A DNA stretch of 64,000 nt from Haliclystus octoradiatus. Taxonomy: Eukaryota > Cnidaria > Staurozoa > Stauromedusae > Haliclystidae. Shown here piece after piece: positions 1 through 13,100 of the stretch (positions are counted from its first letter, which is position 1; every line of letters starts with the position of its first letter). The stretch covers positions 2,391,543 to 2,455,542 of the forward strand of contig OU744452.1 in assembly GCA_916610825.1 (NCBI GenBank), in the 5' to 3' direction. The position numbers were made by a program, and so were the translations under genes. A model generated the notes under the pieces. The model was not told where the DNA came from. It did no database searches and was given only the letters and a program-made list of their open reading frames with translations.

Positions 1-1609
1 AGTTGCCGATCATTGTTAGGAAAGCCAAAGTGGTTCATTATTCAAGCATGTCAAGGCCCAACCTGCACCAAGCATCTAACAAGTGATGGTCCATCTGAAG
101 AAGATAGTGATATGGTATCACAAATGAATGTTCATTCAGATGGCAAATCTACAAAATTCTCTGTGAATGACGACACTGATTGGTTGGTGTGGATCGCTGC
201 AACACCAGGTATGTCATAACATCTTCATAATATTTATAAACAATTATGATTAGACTTTCAGAGAAATGTTTTTTTAATAAATGAAGGTTTAACCGGCATT
301 GTGAGTATACAAAATATCAACACAAATGATGTGTACATTTAATATTTTCTTTTTCTGTGAACCTGTGTTGCTTTGTTGGACTTGAATGACTAGGCGATCA
401 GTATCAGTTTAGTATAGTGGACGTAAAAGTCAATTCTGTGACAAGGAAAATCTGATTATATTATGCCCTCCTGCTGTTGATGATGCCGCTATGATTAACT
501 CATAAAGTGGTACTACTATTTCAAGTATTACCATTTTACAAAATTATGGTCAAATTATGAGTCCATGAACGTGACATTGCCCAAAAGTTCATGACAGTTC
601 GTGAACTTTCAGCCAATTTCACATTCATGAACCAGCTCTCAAACCACTTGTAAACCAGTTCATGAATTTTTCATGGACGTTCAGGTGAATTCATATTTCA
701 AAACCAGTTTATGGGCTGTTTAAGAACTATCAGGCAATTTCCCATTCATGTACCAGTTCATAAAGTGTTCATGAGCTTTCAGGCCATTTCACATTCATGG
801 ACCAGTTTATGAAGTTTTCATGAACTTTTAGGCGATTTAGCATCCATGAACCAGTTCATAAAACAGTTCATGAATAACAGTTCATGAAGTATTCATGAAG
901 TGTTCAGGAAATTTCACATTCATTAACAAGTTCGTAAAGCAGTTCAATGAAGTGTTCATGAACTCATGGATTTTTTTTACAAGGTAAGGTTGACCTTGTA
1001 ATAGAGGTCATCAGAGCGACATTGATACTCGGCTTCTACATTAACATGTAACCAATCCACTTGCATTGGGTAGCTCAATGGGGTTGAATTCAGCTTCAAG
1101 AATGGATTATTTACATTATCATTTTGTTGATAACTCACTAAAATCTTGGTAACAATGAAATGTGCAGAGTCGTCTCTGGTTGTTATAATGTGTGTCAACA
1201 TGTAACCAATCAACTCTAGAGCACAGTAATAACATGACTGCTTTTGTGTGTTTCTCTAATTCCTTTGATAACGTTTAGGCGATTTAACTATTAATGGCGA
1301 TGCAGGGATATATTTATATCCAGAAAATGTATCCTAATATTCTTCTTTATAGGTAAAAAGTCATGGAGAGGTAAAAATACTGGCACTTGGTTTATATTTG
1401 ATGTGTGTAACTTTCTTAATGAATATGCAGCAAAGCGGCCAGTATCAAAGATATTCCTACTTATGAATGATAATGTCTCACAACGTGAAGACAAAGCAAC
1501 AATTAAAACAAAACAAAATACATATGTAGAAGTGGATGCATATGTTAATTATCAAAGGATAGACTCTTTGAGACGCACATGGTACCTTGCAGGCAGTAAA
1601 CATACCTGA
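1..1609 (+). CDS. caspase (C14 cysteine protease), 3' two exons only
   Basis: Two exons are visible: 1-208 (open at the window edge) and 1353-1609 (stop TGA), joined by a GT-AG intron in phase 1. The first exon reads KPKWFIIQACQG at nt 22-57. This is the end of the caspase large subunit, with the active-site cysteine at nt 49-51 inside a QACxG pentapeptide; the usual QACRG has Gln in place of Arg. A short acidic linker follows, where caspases are normally cleaved between subunits, and then DWLVWIAATPG. The second exon reads SWRGKNTGTWFI and a basic C-terminal part typical of the small subunit, which forms one side of the substrate pocket. The catalytic histidine and any prodomain (CARD, death-effector domain) lie upstream of the window, so initiator and effector types cannot be told apart. 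Caspases cleave after aspartate in apoptosis or inflammation. The reading frame is intact in the visible part. Confidence 0.88.
545..968. repeat. degenerate minisatellite in caspase intron
   Basis: About 420 bp of the intron is built from diverged repeats of a unit containing ttcatgaac, aggcaatttcacattcatg and accagttcatgaa, with a spacing of roughly 55-70 bp. Copies have drifted independently. The rest of the intron (209-544 and 969-1352) shows no gene or clear repeat. Confidence 0.75.
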
Positions 1610-2737
1610 TTACATCAATTGAAATATTGATGTTGAAATAATAGTCTTTATATATGAATGAAATTTATTCTTTGAAAAAAAAGTAAGGGCCCACTCACTT
1701 ACCTGATTTTCAGTATAAATTGTTACAAATTATTCACAATATATAATTCTGAGAAAGTATTATATAATAACAAACGATTGTTTAATAACCTATTCATCAG
1801 TGTCTCTATTATATTCTCATTGTACATAGATGTAACAAATGTTTAGAAATGTAATGTATATAGTTATATATGAATTTAGAAAAAATTTTAGAAAAAAATT
1901 AAGACATTTAGTTAGCACAAAATGTTTGGATTGATTTAAATCGCTGCATATTTCTATTTCCCTTGCTTTTGAACATTTTTAATATGGTTTTAATGCTACG
2001 GAAACATTGATTATAATAAAAATTTGCATATTTTGATATTAATTGGTATCCGCTACGCTTGTTTTGCGATGGTACTGCTGGTTATGAAGCTTAATTTGTG
2101 GCTATCTTCATCAATCTTAGACTTTATAACTATTATCACTATGGGGTGTAAAATATTTGGATATTTGGTGAATTAAATTTGAATATTTTTCGAAGCATTA
2201 TTGCAATTTGTTTGTTATTGTTTCAATATCAACTTTTCTACACTCATTCTGCGTCCTGTGTTTTGCTGTAACCAGCAGTAAACATGCACCTTGTCATGTA
2301 AATACAGCTTGGATGATTAATAAATGTTAAATCTGAGCAAACTCTGAAATTTTGATGTCTTATTGTTACAAAAGCGGCGATATATCTACTTACAAAATTG
2401 GAATATTTCAGTGAAAATTTGATAAAATAATTGAGCAGATTTGATTCGAAATTGAGTGATACACAACAAAATTGTTAATTTCAATCATATTTAATGGCTT
2501 TAAAAGTAGCTCGAAATAATCCGGCTCATCTATTCTTTTATTTTCTAACAACAATATTGGGTCAGAACACTGCTTTTCCCGCCACTTTGGGAGCATGTGT
2601 CAGCCATTATGGATCCCCATAGGTGCTACGTTTTAAGCCCGTTTTCGAACGCCGTCAGCAGTCTATATAAGCAGTCTATTAAAACCATGTCTATGTTTTA
2701 CACCCACCGTATTGGCAGCCATTAAAATAAGGCGTGA
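1610..2737. other. intergenic region, no gene seen
   Basis: This AT-rich spacer follows the caspase stop codon. A possible polyadenylation signal (aataaa) lies near 2015. I see no exon-like coding stretch here. Confidence 0.5.
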
Positions 2738-2748
2738 CCTAAAATTCG

Positions 2749-5700
2749 GTAAACGGAAAATTCAAATCGCGTCAGCTCTATTTAGTATCCAGTCTACTTT
2801 TTTCAATAGTACGAGCGCGGTTACGTTTCCACGTAATATTGCTTTTGCGTCTATCGTCAACTTAATCGCATTCAGTAATGGCAACTGCAATATTCAAGTC
2901 AGCAACACAGAGTAGCGTGCTGCAACATGTAAGCTTTCACGATTGCCTTTACTTCATTGCTCATCAAAATTATAAGGGGAATATGTAGGATAACATTTTT
3001 TGCGAGGCAAGCGCAATAATGTATGCATCCAGAGCGATGAAGTTAGCTGTTATTTTGATATGTTTTTATGAAGCTGATACAAGTTGAATTGAGGCTGACA
3101 CGAGTTGATAGTATAGAAATATAGAAAAGAACAGAAATAGTTTGTTGTTTATGCTTACGATATACCAAGAAAACCCATCAAAGTCTTACAGCATCATTTT
3201 ATACCAGTTTGGATCATTTATGCCCTATAAGAATGCATCCAGAGCGATGAAATGGGCTGTTATTTTGACATGTTTTTATGAAGCTGATACAAGTTGAATT
3301 GAGGCTGACACGAGTTGATAGTATAGAAATATAAAAAAGAACAGAAATAGTTTGTTGTTTATGCTTACGATATACCGAGAAAACCCATCAAAGTCTTACA
3401 GCATCACTTCATATCAGTTTGGATCATTTATGCCCTATAAGAATGCATCCAGAGCGATGAAATTGTCTGTTATTTTGATATGTTTTTATGAAGCTGATAC
3501 AAGTTGAATTAAGGCTGACACGAGTTGAGAGTCATTTTGAATAAACATGCCGAAGAATTGCAGAACAAAAATCCCAAAAAAAAATTCGCGAAAAGTTTAG
3601 ATGATGTTCCTTTACTGTTCAGTAATAATAATAACAGTAATAATATCTTCATATATAACGTAAATTATGAAAAAATTGAATTGTTTCTCCCGTTCCCAAC
3701 CAAAGTCGTAACTTTAAAATCAAACGTCCCACGCATAGAAATTCATGTTTTTTGGCGGGAAATGTGATTCAAATCACACGTGTCGTTAGATCAAAGAGAT
3801 CAATTCTTTTATTGTTCGTTTTAACATGGATCATGGATTTTGATTAACAATTTGAAATGGATCAATCCAGTCCAGTAATCTAGCATCAGTTGAAAAATTG
3901 GAAGAAGATGAAGTCAGTACTATGGAATTGGAACGTAATCCCATCATCATAGAATCTGGTCAAATAGAACAAACCAGTATTATACCTCAAGCAGCATGGG
4001 AATCTCTGTTTTCAAGACAAGATACCGAGTCAAGCGGGACAGCGATAGATCAAGATGCAGCTGAAAACCTTATCAGGCATTTCAGCTTGGCAACAACAAC
4101 AACTTTTGTAGTGTGGAATACTGCTAGAAGGGTTTTGGAAAACAGGTATGACAATTAAACAATTGTAAAAATGCAAACAAAACTACTTTGTGGGAATGTC
4201 TTGTTATTTGCGAGAAATCCTCTCAATTAAGGAATTTCTTACATCTCAGAACTATCTGATCTGAAAATTCATATTATGTTTAGAACAATGACGTACCGTA
4301 CATAGCTTTGAATCAGAAGGTGTATGTCTACCAGCATGGGAAATCACAGCCCAAACCAAAGTTTGCAAAGTAAGTAAGCAGTCAGTTATATACAGATCCA
4401 TCTCTGCAGCATACAGATTAAATATGAACTACAGTAGTAAGAAGACTACTTGAAAGGATGAATCTCAAAAACTTTTTTGTATTTTCCCAATTTTTGCCAC
4501 CTCCATACAGCAGCCACCTGTCTATTGCAGCCATGACAATGTTGTAGAAATGTACCATGTGACTTGATGTACTCATTGAATTATCCTTTGAAAGTGTGTT
4601 GTCTAAACAGGAAATGTCAAGGACCCTTCATAAGATTTATTTAATAACATACTTGTAATGGTAATTCCTGCTCCCATGAAATCCATAAACATCTAGTTAA
4701 CCAATATATTGAGCTAAAGGAACACTTTCGTCATTCTTTTAAAAGTGGAAATAATGGAATGGCCTCTCTATTAACGGGACTTGAGGAATTTTTTATGAGA
4801 ACTGCCCTTGAAAAAATCCTGAAATGGCCCCTGAAAAATATTGGGAAAACAAAACAACAACACAATCTAAAAATGATGTCAATTTTCTGAAGGGCAATAA
4901 AGAAGTGTAACTTTGAATACTATGACCTCCAAACATTTATAGCTGTAGGCTACCATAGAATTTCATTTCAAATATTATATCTAGCTATTATTTCAAATAC
5001 AAGTGAATATGAACAAAAATATATATTAGTCGAATGCTAGTTTGTACCAAGTGATGCATTTGAAACATGACACACTCCATTTAATAATGATCAAATATAA
5101 GCAGCAAATATTATAAAGGCAATAATCTTATAATCAATAGTTGTATATCATAAACTTAGAACAAACCCAACTAATGACACACATAATAATCTAGAATACA
5201 CCATAGCGACATCTGGAGGCTACGCAGTTGATCTCTCCTGAAAATCGAAAATTTGCAACATTATTCTATCCACACTAACCAAGAATAATTTACATAAAAA
5301 AATGGTCCTAACAAGGATGTTGAGAGTGGATAAATAGCATAAGTAGAAACAACAGATAGCCTCCAGGGGTCATTTGAGTAGTGCTGATTACAGGGAGGTC
5401 AAATTTTGCTAGAAAGCTTGAATATAACACTATGTTAACTATGAAACAATCAATTATCATTTGCAGATATGAAGACCTGAATCTGAAGCTTTCCAGCGAG
5501 GTGTAAATTTGCTCAAGTGCATTGCAGATATCAGAAATCCATTCAACATGAATCGCATACATGTATTATCGATGCATGAAAGGAAGGTACTACATTATCA
5601 AGTTGAATTTGTAACAATCTCTCACAGGATTAACCATTTGGTCTGTTATGTTTCTTGTGGCATGTGTGACGCGTGATGTGTAGAAAGTACAGATCATTAA

Positions 5701-6955
5701 CTTAGTTATGTCTTTTTTGATAGCTAATTGAAATGGATGATGGTCGCCTCAATGACAACATTATAAATGCATGGTAAAAGATGCTGCAAGATTGATACTA
5801 ATCTGATAATGGCTTCCAAGACATACTTTTGCAAAGAAAAATCCTTGAAACCAAAAACAAATTGGGCAACAGCAACAACTTGGCATGGAAGGAAAGTCAA
5901 TAATAAAACTTTACGATACATTTCATGAAAAAATCCAGCGCTCTCTCTCTATAAATTCCGTCAGAATTTTTGAAAGAACTTAAAGTAGCCTATGATTACA
6001 ACCAAAATATGATGTTGTTCAATATCTAATGAAAAGTCTGATCTCATCTTGCGGGAAACAATAGGTTGCAGGAGTCAAGTTTAAAACGTTTTGAGGGTAT
6101 ATTTAAAAGCATAAATGATGAATTAGGCCTACTTCTTCTTGCATTAGTTTATTGTGAAATATCATAGCCTTCCGGTAATTGCTCTCATAAATAAGAAATG
6201 TGAATTTTCTGCTGGGGTTTGGCTTATGAATCATAAAATAATATCAATTTTTATCCGATTCTGGATGTAAATAGTGTAGGATATAAGTTCAATGTGAAAT
6301 AATCAGGGGTCATCAATAAACAAGATTGCAGAGAAGGGTGATTGCACCCCTGAGAAGAAAGAGCGTTCCCTGGAAATGTTTTGGGGCAACAGAATTACGT
6401 TTCAGTAATAATTTGCAGACGATTGCTGGTGATATTTAGTTATTGGAGATCTCGGAAATTACATAACAAGCGTACAGTTGCGGGTACAAGGTGGAGGGGT
6501 ACCAATCATCACAGTAGGCCTACAGATGTATGCCTATCTTTAAATCGTCCCTGAAAAGGTTTGGCACTGGAGGCACACTAATAGTAACAAAAGCTCTACA
6601 AACATCAATTTTGCGGGCATTTTAATCAGCAATTTTAAAGAATCTGTTGCCTTGCTTGCTCAAACCACAACAACAAAACAACTTTACTGATTCCATCATT
6701 TCAAACAATTTTACATTGTGTTTCCAACAATTTCATTCTTACAAAGTCTGGAAACTGCAAAGTTTAAACCGCCATCGCCATGATTAAAACCTCAATATGA
6801 AGTTATGAACGTCAACTAAAACGCTAAGTAGCTTTACGCAGAAAACGCAGCCGCGTCGATAGCATTGAAAAAGTAGACTGGATACTAAATAGCAGAGCCA
6901 TCTAAATAGATGGCTCTGCTAAATAGAGCTGACGCGAGTTGAATTTTCCGTTTAC
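2749..6955. mobile_element. 4.2-kb non-autonomous MULE-like DNA transposon
   Basis: Inverted ends of about 40 bp (outer end GTAAACGGAAAATTCAA, then tcgcgtcagctctatttag) occur at 2749 and, reversed, up to 6955. Both are flanked by the direct repeat CCTAAAATTCG (2738-2748 and 6956-6966), an 11-bp duplication that can also be read as 9 bp with one or two extra terminal bases. Target duplications of 9-11 bp are typical of Mutator-like elements. The right arm contains an additional 30-bp palindrome at 6891-6919 that the left arm lacks. No transposase-like coding sequence is recognisable inside, so the element would depend on a partner. The interior holds a 210-bp tandem array and mostly featureless AT-rich DNA. 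Confidence 0.8.
3021..3527. repeat. 210-bp tandem repeat, about 2.4 copies
   Basis: The motif gcatccagagcgatga recurs at 3025, 3235 and 3445, exactly 210 bp apart. Nearly identical sequence continues through each unit and the third copy stops near 3527. It lies inside the MULE-like element, near its left end, as subterminal repeats often do. Confidence 0.9.
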
Positions 6956-6966
6956 CCTAAAATTCG

Positions 6967-7305
6967 TGATGTTGCTAGGCATGACGGGATACACCAAGGA
7001 AAGCAGTTTATTTTCAAAGAACTTCCTTTGAAATGACACGATTTTGGAAACCCCAATCGCAGTTTATGAGCAATTTATAGCATTTTAAACTGTAAAAACA
7101 AAACGTCGGATAGTCAAAGGCCTATAGATAACCCAGAAGCGTATAAGGAGTTTGGAAAGTGCTCTGCGGAAAAGGAGTTTAACATATTGCATATTATTTA
7201 TATGTTATGTCAAAAAATCCTTCGTACAAAAGCGTCTGCAAAATGACCCTAAGTCTTGCCTTTTGCCTCGATTTGATTCTACCAACCTCTGTCCACCCCG
7301 CCCAT
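6967..7305. other. spacer between two MULE-like elements
   Basis: About 340 bp separates the right target duplication of the first element from the left target duplication of the 11-kb element. I recognise no coding sequence. Confidence 0.4.
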
Positions 7306-8884
7306 GCTTCGAGGGGTCAGCCTTATGTCAAAGCGGGTTCGTCTGGTCGTGACGTCAAAGATGAGCCTGCATCATCAGCGTTCAGCGGCTTGCGTAGAAA
7401 GTGTATTGTAAAAGATTCCGGGGAGACTGCACAACTTCTGTTAACTCTCTTAATCATGCAATAGCCAACTTTGATATTTCATAAAAATATAACATAAAAT
7501 AAAATTGTTTTTAATTATTGAAATGAAATATTGTTTGATAATTTTCAAAGTGGTCTGTCTTAGGTCTGTCTTAATTGTGTTTGAATAATTTAAAACGAAG
7601 CATGACGATTGAAAGCACCCTTGTCACCCTTCTCTTGCATGTCAACGAGTCTCCTAATTTCGCGGGAAAAATTCAATAGCATGTGGCTATTCGAAATCAA
7701 TTGACCCTCGTGGTTCACTCGATTGTTTGAAAGAGATCAATGATCATTCCTTGTTTGTCTCTTGCTCATAGAAATATGTATCCATTTATTCATATCAATA
7801 ACACTAATATCACTAGTATTTAATGAATGGAATAAAAGTAAAGGCAAGCGTAGTCTTTTAGGAAATTGACACTAGTGTGACAGACATACAGTTTTTCTTC
7901 ATGTGCTATGGCTACTAGTATTGACACTGAGGGTACTAGTCCGGGTTGTGAAACAGCTACGAAAGAGCGCATGTACGAAATACATTCATTTACAAATAGA
8001 GAAGAGTTGGAGGACTTCATTGAAAAGTTCAAAGTTGACACATTCTCTGGATGGAGAAGTTATCACAAAGACAAAACTTATGGTAAATTTTTAGTTCAAC
8101 CATGGCGTTTATGCCATCCAATGAGGACTCCTGTATAGGACAGGATCCTCTGCAAAAGGAACTCCATCTTTTTGATGTTAAGGAATGATAATTCATTTTC
8201 TAGATGATAGCCCGCAGGAGGCACCCAAGTTCGTCAAATCTGCAAGACTGCGTTGGTCATTGAGTGCATCCAAAGAGGGCGTTGACCATCCCTTCGACGG
8301 TGTCCCTTTCGTCTGTGCTGGTAACAGTTACTACCAATGCCAGCTTGGCCAAGACTTTGACGCAAAAACAAAAGAGAAACGAAAGAGGGAGCGAGACGCG
8401 AAACAGGTATGTAATTAGTTGTATTTTTCTAATTTTCAGAGCAAGAGTTGAAACAGTCAATTTCGAATTACGTGGGACTCTTCAGTGTAGGTTAGTTGGT
8501 ATATATTATGGTCTAGGATCGAAAATAAAATCCTGTTCAATCCACTGAGATGTATCTGAGTTTATTATCATAATTTAAATCAATTTTTTAAATGGAGTTC
8601 CAAGCACAGCTATAGTCTACACAGTCATTAGACGGTGCTGTACTTGTCTTCTGACTGTTGACCATTTTAGACAGGTGGTCTCTATCTATAGGGACTTTGA
8701 TTTGTTTGGTCGATCAGTGACTAATGGCTATAGTAGTATAAATGGAAAATCATTGATCCTTTAATATGCAAATGTATTCTATCAGGATGGTGATCATGGT
8801 TTTGTGAAGAGACGAATGATGCTGCAATGTAGTAAGAAACTTGGTTGTCCAAGCAAGCTTTATGTGTCACGCACATTCACCTTC

Positions 8885-10193
8885 TGTTATGAGGGTAAAA
8901 TGATTGAGAGCGATAAAATAACATCCACTCTCGTAGAGATTTCAAAACGGAGTCAAATGTAATTAATAAAATAAAGGGCAATACACAGGGGAAAGGGGAA
9001 GTCGATATTAGTCTAATTATGGTAATACGCATTAGCATAACATACCCCCACTGTTAAAAAAGCACCGCCCCGGTGTTTAACGTCTACATTAATATTATAT
9101 GAAGGTAAATTAACTGATAATTGCACAATAAAGATAATAAAAATAATGTAGAATAAATGTAAAAAAGGAATAGATAAATAATTAATAGATAAAAATTATG
9201 GTTCAAATATTAGAGTTGGTATTTTCTTCGTAGTCTTTGGTGTTACCGGTATGCCAATGTTTATATAAGTCACGAGAGTCACGTTATAGGTCGGGCGTAC
9301 AAAAACGATTTTCTCTGAAGAATTGTATTTATTATATTTGAATGTTGTAATTCTTTTATGCTAGGTTTATGTAGATGTGTGTTAATCAAATAAATATTAC
9401 TGGTTGTATTAAGCTCATGGCAACTTGAAGTTGTATTTTGTTGTAATCGTTTTTTGGTGAATGAAACAATCGTACCATCTGATTGCTTATTTGTTAATAA
9501 TTTGTTCAAACATTTGTCTGAAATGGGACTAATTTCTAATTCGACATTACTTAAATCTTCATTACTTTTAATTGATAATACGTTATTTTTAATATCATGG
9601 TTTTCATTAACGTTATTAACATCGTTGTCGACTGCTATAGCGGAAGGCGTAGTTTCCCTTCTCCACTGGAAACAGCAAGGTTTAGTGCAGCGAATATATA
9701 CACAATTGTATTCGCTTGCCATTTTACGTGCCAGTATTTTAATAGGGTAAGGCAAAGTTATTTCGAAATCTTTTACGTTCGAAGGTAATTCAGCCATAAA
9801 TTGTTCTGTTTCAGCACGGGACTCGTTAACAGCTTCATTGTAAATTCTATTTTCAAATTGTTTATATTCCTTCTGTTTTCTCCGTATATAGTTTACTAAG
9901 GAATCCATAATTGTCGACATTGTAGAAGATTGAATGGAATAAAAATTATAACCAATAATAAGCCATGAGAATATTAATTATATGATACAAACAAAATGTA
10001 TAATAAAATAAAATTGATCCTTATCGGGCTCCAAATGTTATGAGGGTAAAATGATTGAGAGCGATAAAATAACATCCACTCTCGTAGAGATTTCAAAACG
10101 GAGTCAAATGTAATTAATAAAATAAAGGGCAATACACAGGGGAAAGGGGAAGTCGATATTAGTCTAATTATGGTAATACGCATTAGCATAACA
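8885..10193 (-). mobile_element. 1.3-kb non-autonomous LTR retrotransposon (TRIM/TR-GAG-like)
   Basis: Two direct 158-bp LTRs, identical base for base by eye, lie at 8885-9042 and 10036-10193. They start TG and end CA (TGTTATGAGGG...GCATAACA). CTTC flanks the element as a 4-bp target duplication (8881-8884, 10194-10197). On the minus strand, TTTGGAGCCCGATAAGGATC follows the first LTR as a likely tRNA primer-binding site starting at TGG, and a purine run AGTGGGGGTA precedes the second LTR. There is no reverse transcriptase, integrase or protease, so mobilisation must be in trans. It sits inside exon 3 of the transposase gene, and removing it with one CTTC restores the frame (SRTFTF then PQYK). 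Confidence 0.92.
9279..9920 (-). CDS. 213-residue ORF inside the LTR element, function unknown
   Basis: This is the only long open frame between the LTRs and it reads in the element's own sense (minus strand), starting about 115 bp after the predicted primer-binding site. I do not recognise a family. The N-terminal half is charged and probably helical (YIRRKQKEYKQFENRIYNEA). A short cysteine-bearing stretch (CVYIRCTKPCCFQWRRE) follows near residues 73-89, and the C-terminal half is rich in Asn and Ser. Its position matches where gag would be in an LTR element, so a gag-like or captured protein is possible. No CCHC knuckle is seen. Confidence 0.5.
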   Translation of the reverse strand: MSTIMDSLVNYIRRKQKEYKQFENRIYNEAVNESRAETEQFMAELPSNVKDFEITLPYPIKILARKMASEYNCVYIRCTKPCCFQWRRETTPSAIAVDNDVNNVNENHDIKNNVLSIKSNEDLSNVELEISPISDKCLNKLLTNKQSDGTIVSFTKKRLQQNTTSSCHELNTTSNIYLINTHLHKPSIKELQHSNIINTILQRKSFLYARPIT

Positions 10194-13100
10194 CTTCCCA
10201 CAATATAAGGTAATGCAATGATACCATTAGGACTTTGACAGATGTGTATAGTTGCAAAAGTTCAAACAATCATAGTCTAAAGGAACATCGAAGTTAACAT
10301 AGAATTTCAAAATTTATTTTTGCTATAGTGTAATCTGAATTTATTATAGGTATTCGATGTAATCGTTTCACAATATATGAATATGTATAATATGAATTAT
10401 CACTTATTCTGAATGTAAAACCTTGTCATTACTAACTTGCAGGTAAACCCAGAGCTCAAAGGATATCAAATGGATTCATCAAAGGAAAAAGTAATGAAAC
10501 AGCTCAAAGAAGCACTGAAGAATGAAATTCATGTTGAAATTAAAGAACGATATACCTTGAAGTTACCTAATCAAAGCAGTCACAAATACCATTCAACATC
10601 TGGTGAAGTATGATTACATAAAAATCAATAGAGATCACAATGAATTAAATGATATTTAATGTAACAACTAGTTTTCAAACATCTACATTACAGGCAGCAT
10701 ATATTCGAGAGCCCATTGATAAATGTATTGTTCAAAAGGTAAAAGAGCTCTTCAGCATCGGAGTCAATACTGTTGCTGAAACTGAGAGGCAAGGCATCTG
10801 AAAAACTTTGTGGTGAATGATCTCTTCAAAGACCGTCAACCACCACCCACAATGCGCAGGAGGTTTTACCCATTGAAAAATGACATCAGGAACATTTTAA
10901 ATCTAGAGAGGAGAGGCAAACGCCATTCACCAGATGACCTCAAAAATCTCAAAATTCTTTGTGATGAATGGGGACAAGTAGAAGGCTGTGACGTAACTTG
11001 TCAGGTAGTTGAACTTGATTTGACTGATCCATTGATTTATTGAAATATGAATATTACAGAGAACTTCTTTATGATGATTATTTCTTTTCACAGGGAACAT
11101 CCCCAAACGAGAAGTTCTTATTTACATATCAGTCTGATTGGATGAAGCGATTACTGATTTTGTATGGCCAAGATTTGTGTTTGCTTGATGCCACATATCG
11201 GTGTTGCAGGTATATATTCTTGAACAACTGCAAAGATATAATATTAGTCAAAAAATAAATAAACAATAAGTGAAATCAACTAATCACGTAAGCATCCTAC
11301 ATTTATAAATCCACCATTTGTAGAATCACTTTCTCTACTACTGCCACATGATGGTCATTCAAGTTCATAGGTATTAATATATTATGTATGACTGCACTGG
11401 CTGAATACAGAACTTATAATATCTGATCTAAACTGAATAGGCTTGTTCTAAATATTCAATATATTTTTGAAGTGTTCAATTTAGTACATATCAACGAAAT
11501 AAGCTCTTCAAATTGATCAGATAAGTAATACTTTTCCAAATTAGATGGAAAACAGTAGCATGTGGTTATAAACTTAATCTTGCATATTCAAATTTCTATC
11601 TAGATATGCAGTCCCACTGTTCTTTTTATGTGTAAAAACTAATGTATGCTACATGGTTGTGGGAGCTTTCATCCCAGAGAATGAAGATCAAGAGTCACTG
11701 GCAGAAGCTTTAGAAATACTCAAGAGTAATAACCCAGAATGGCAACCAAAAAATTTCATTGTTGATTTCTCCCTATCAGAGATAAATGCCTTGAAATGCT
11801 GTCACCCAGGTATGTTACTGCAATGCTAAACATATCATACATGATCAGCTCAAGGAATAGTGCATACCGGTAGTCCCTCTTTGAAACTTGTGCAAAAATT
11901 TCTTAGTCTCACAAACAGTTCATGAACTGTGTTCACAACACTTTAAGTAATGTATATGCCCAGTGTGTAGCAGTACATTGATTTGTTTATGTTTTATTAA
12001 GATTCACATATACATCTCTGTGATTTTCATCGAGAAAAAGCGTGGGGAGAGTGGCTCTCGAAACATGATCACGGTGCTTATAAATTCAAAGATAAGTTAC
12101 TTGAATACCTCCGTGCTGTGGCAGGTAGCCATGACGAAGCAACATTGAACACCAACTCAGATAAGATGAAGACTAGTCTAGAATGGCAGCTTTGTGAAAA
12201 ATTTCAAACTTACTATACTGATTATTGGGAGAAGCACATAGAGGTATATTAACCCTATAAATTACAAAATCATGCAGCCTGTGAATTTTGAGGCTGGATT
12301 GTCCACATACTATGATGTGATTGAATAATACATTACCGTATGTTTTTCAGAAATGGGTCATGTTCTACAGAGAGAAGAAGTTGGACTTGGGGGTTTATAC
12401 CAACAATGGCATTGAGCGACAAAATGGATGGCTAAAATCATCTTTTCTACAAGGAAAGAGAAACAGCACAATCTCTGAACTTGCAGAAACAATTGTTGGG
12501 GGATTTTTACCCGACAGCTATACTAAGTATGTCAAATTGATATCGAATTTTTCCTTAAAATATTACATACCAATCTGAAATTGTTATATATTTCCATCTC
12601 AAGGTACAAGATAATGAATCTACAATCAGCGGCTGAATATCGAAGATACGGTGATGATGTACCAACATTTTTGTGGAATCGACCATCTTCTTTAGTGAGC
12701 CACATCATTGATAGATCAATTGCAGATTATCCTGTATCTTTCATTCAACCCTTGGGTCCAAACCAGTTCATAGCAAAAAGTCAAACAAATGCTGGGCATT
12801 ATAGTGTCACGTTGGGAAATGAAACAACCATGCCATCATGTCAATGCCAGGACTTCATTGATTTCAGACTGCCATGTAAGCACATTTGTGCTACAGTGAA
12901 ATGCCAGCCAAATGGATGGGAAGCAATTGGAGATCATTTTAAATCCCATCCCTTATTCAATCTTGACCCAGTGATTGTTAAACCTGAAAACAGAGAAATA
13001 CCATTGAAAAAAGCACCACATATAACCATCATTGAAACATGCAATGAGGCTATCAGTGACTTAATTGAAATTAACGTAAAACCTGAAACAGGAAAATCAA

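Noticed and set aside
3898-4158. 86-codon acidic open frame inside the 4.2-kb MULE-like element
   Set aside because: It has no recognisable motif and no clear splice partners. It could be a captured exon but I cannot support a gene.
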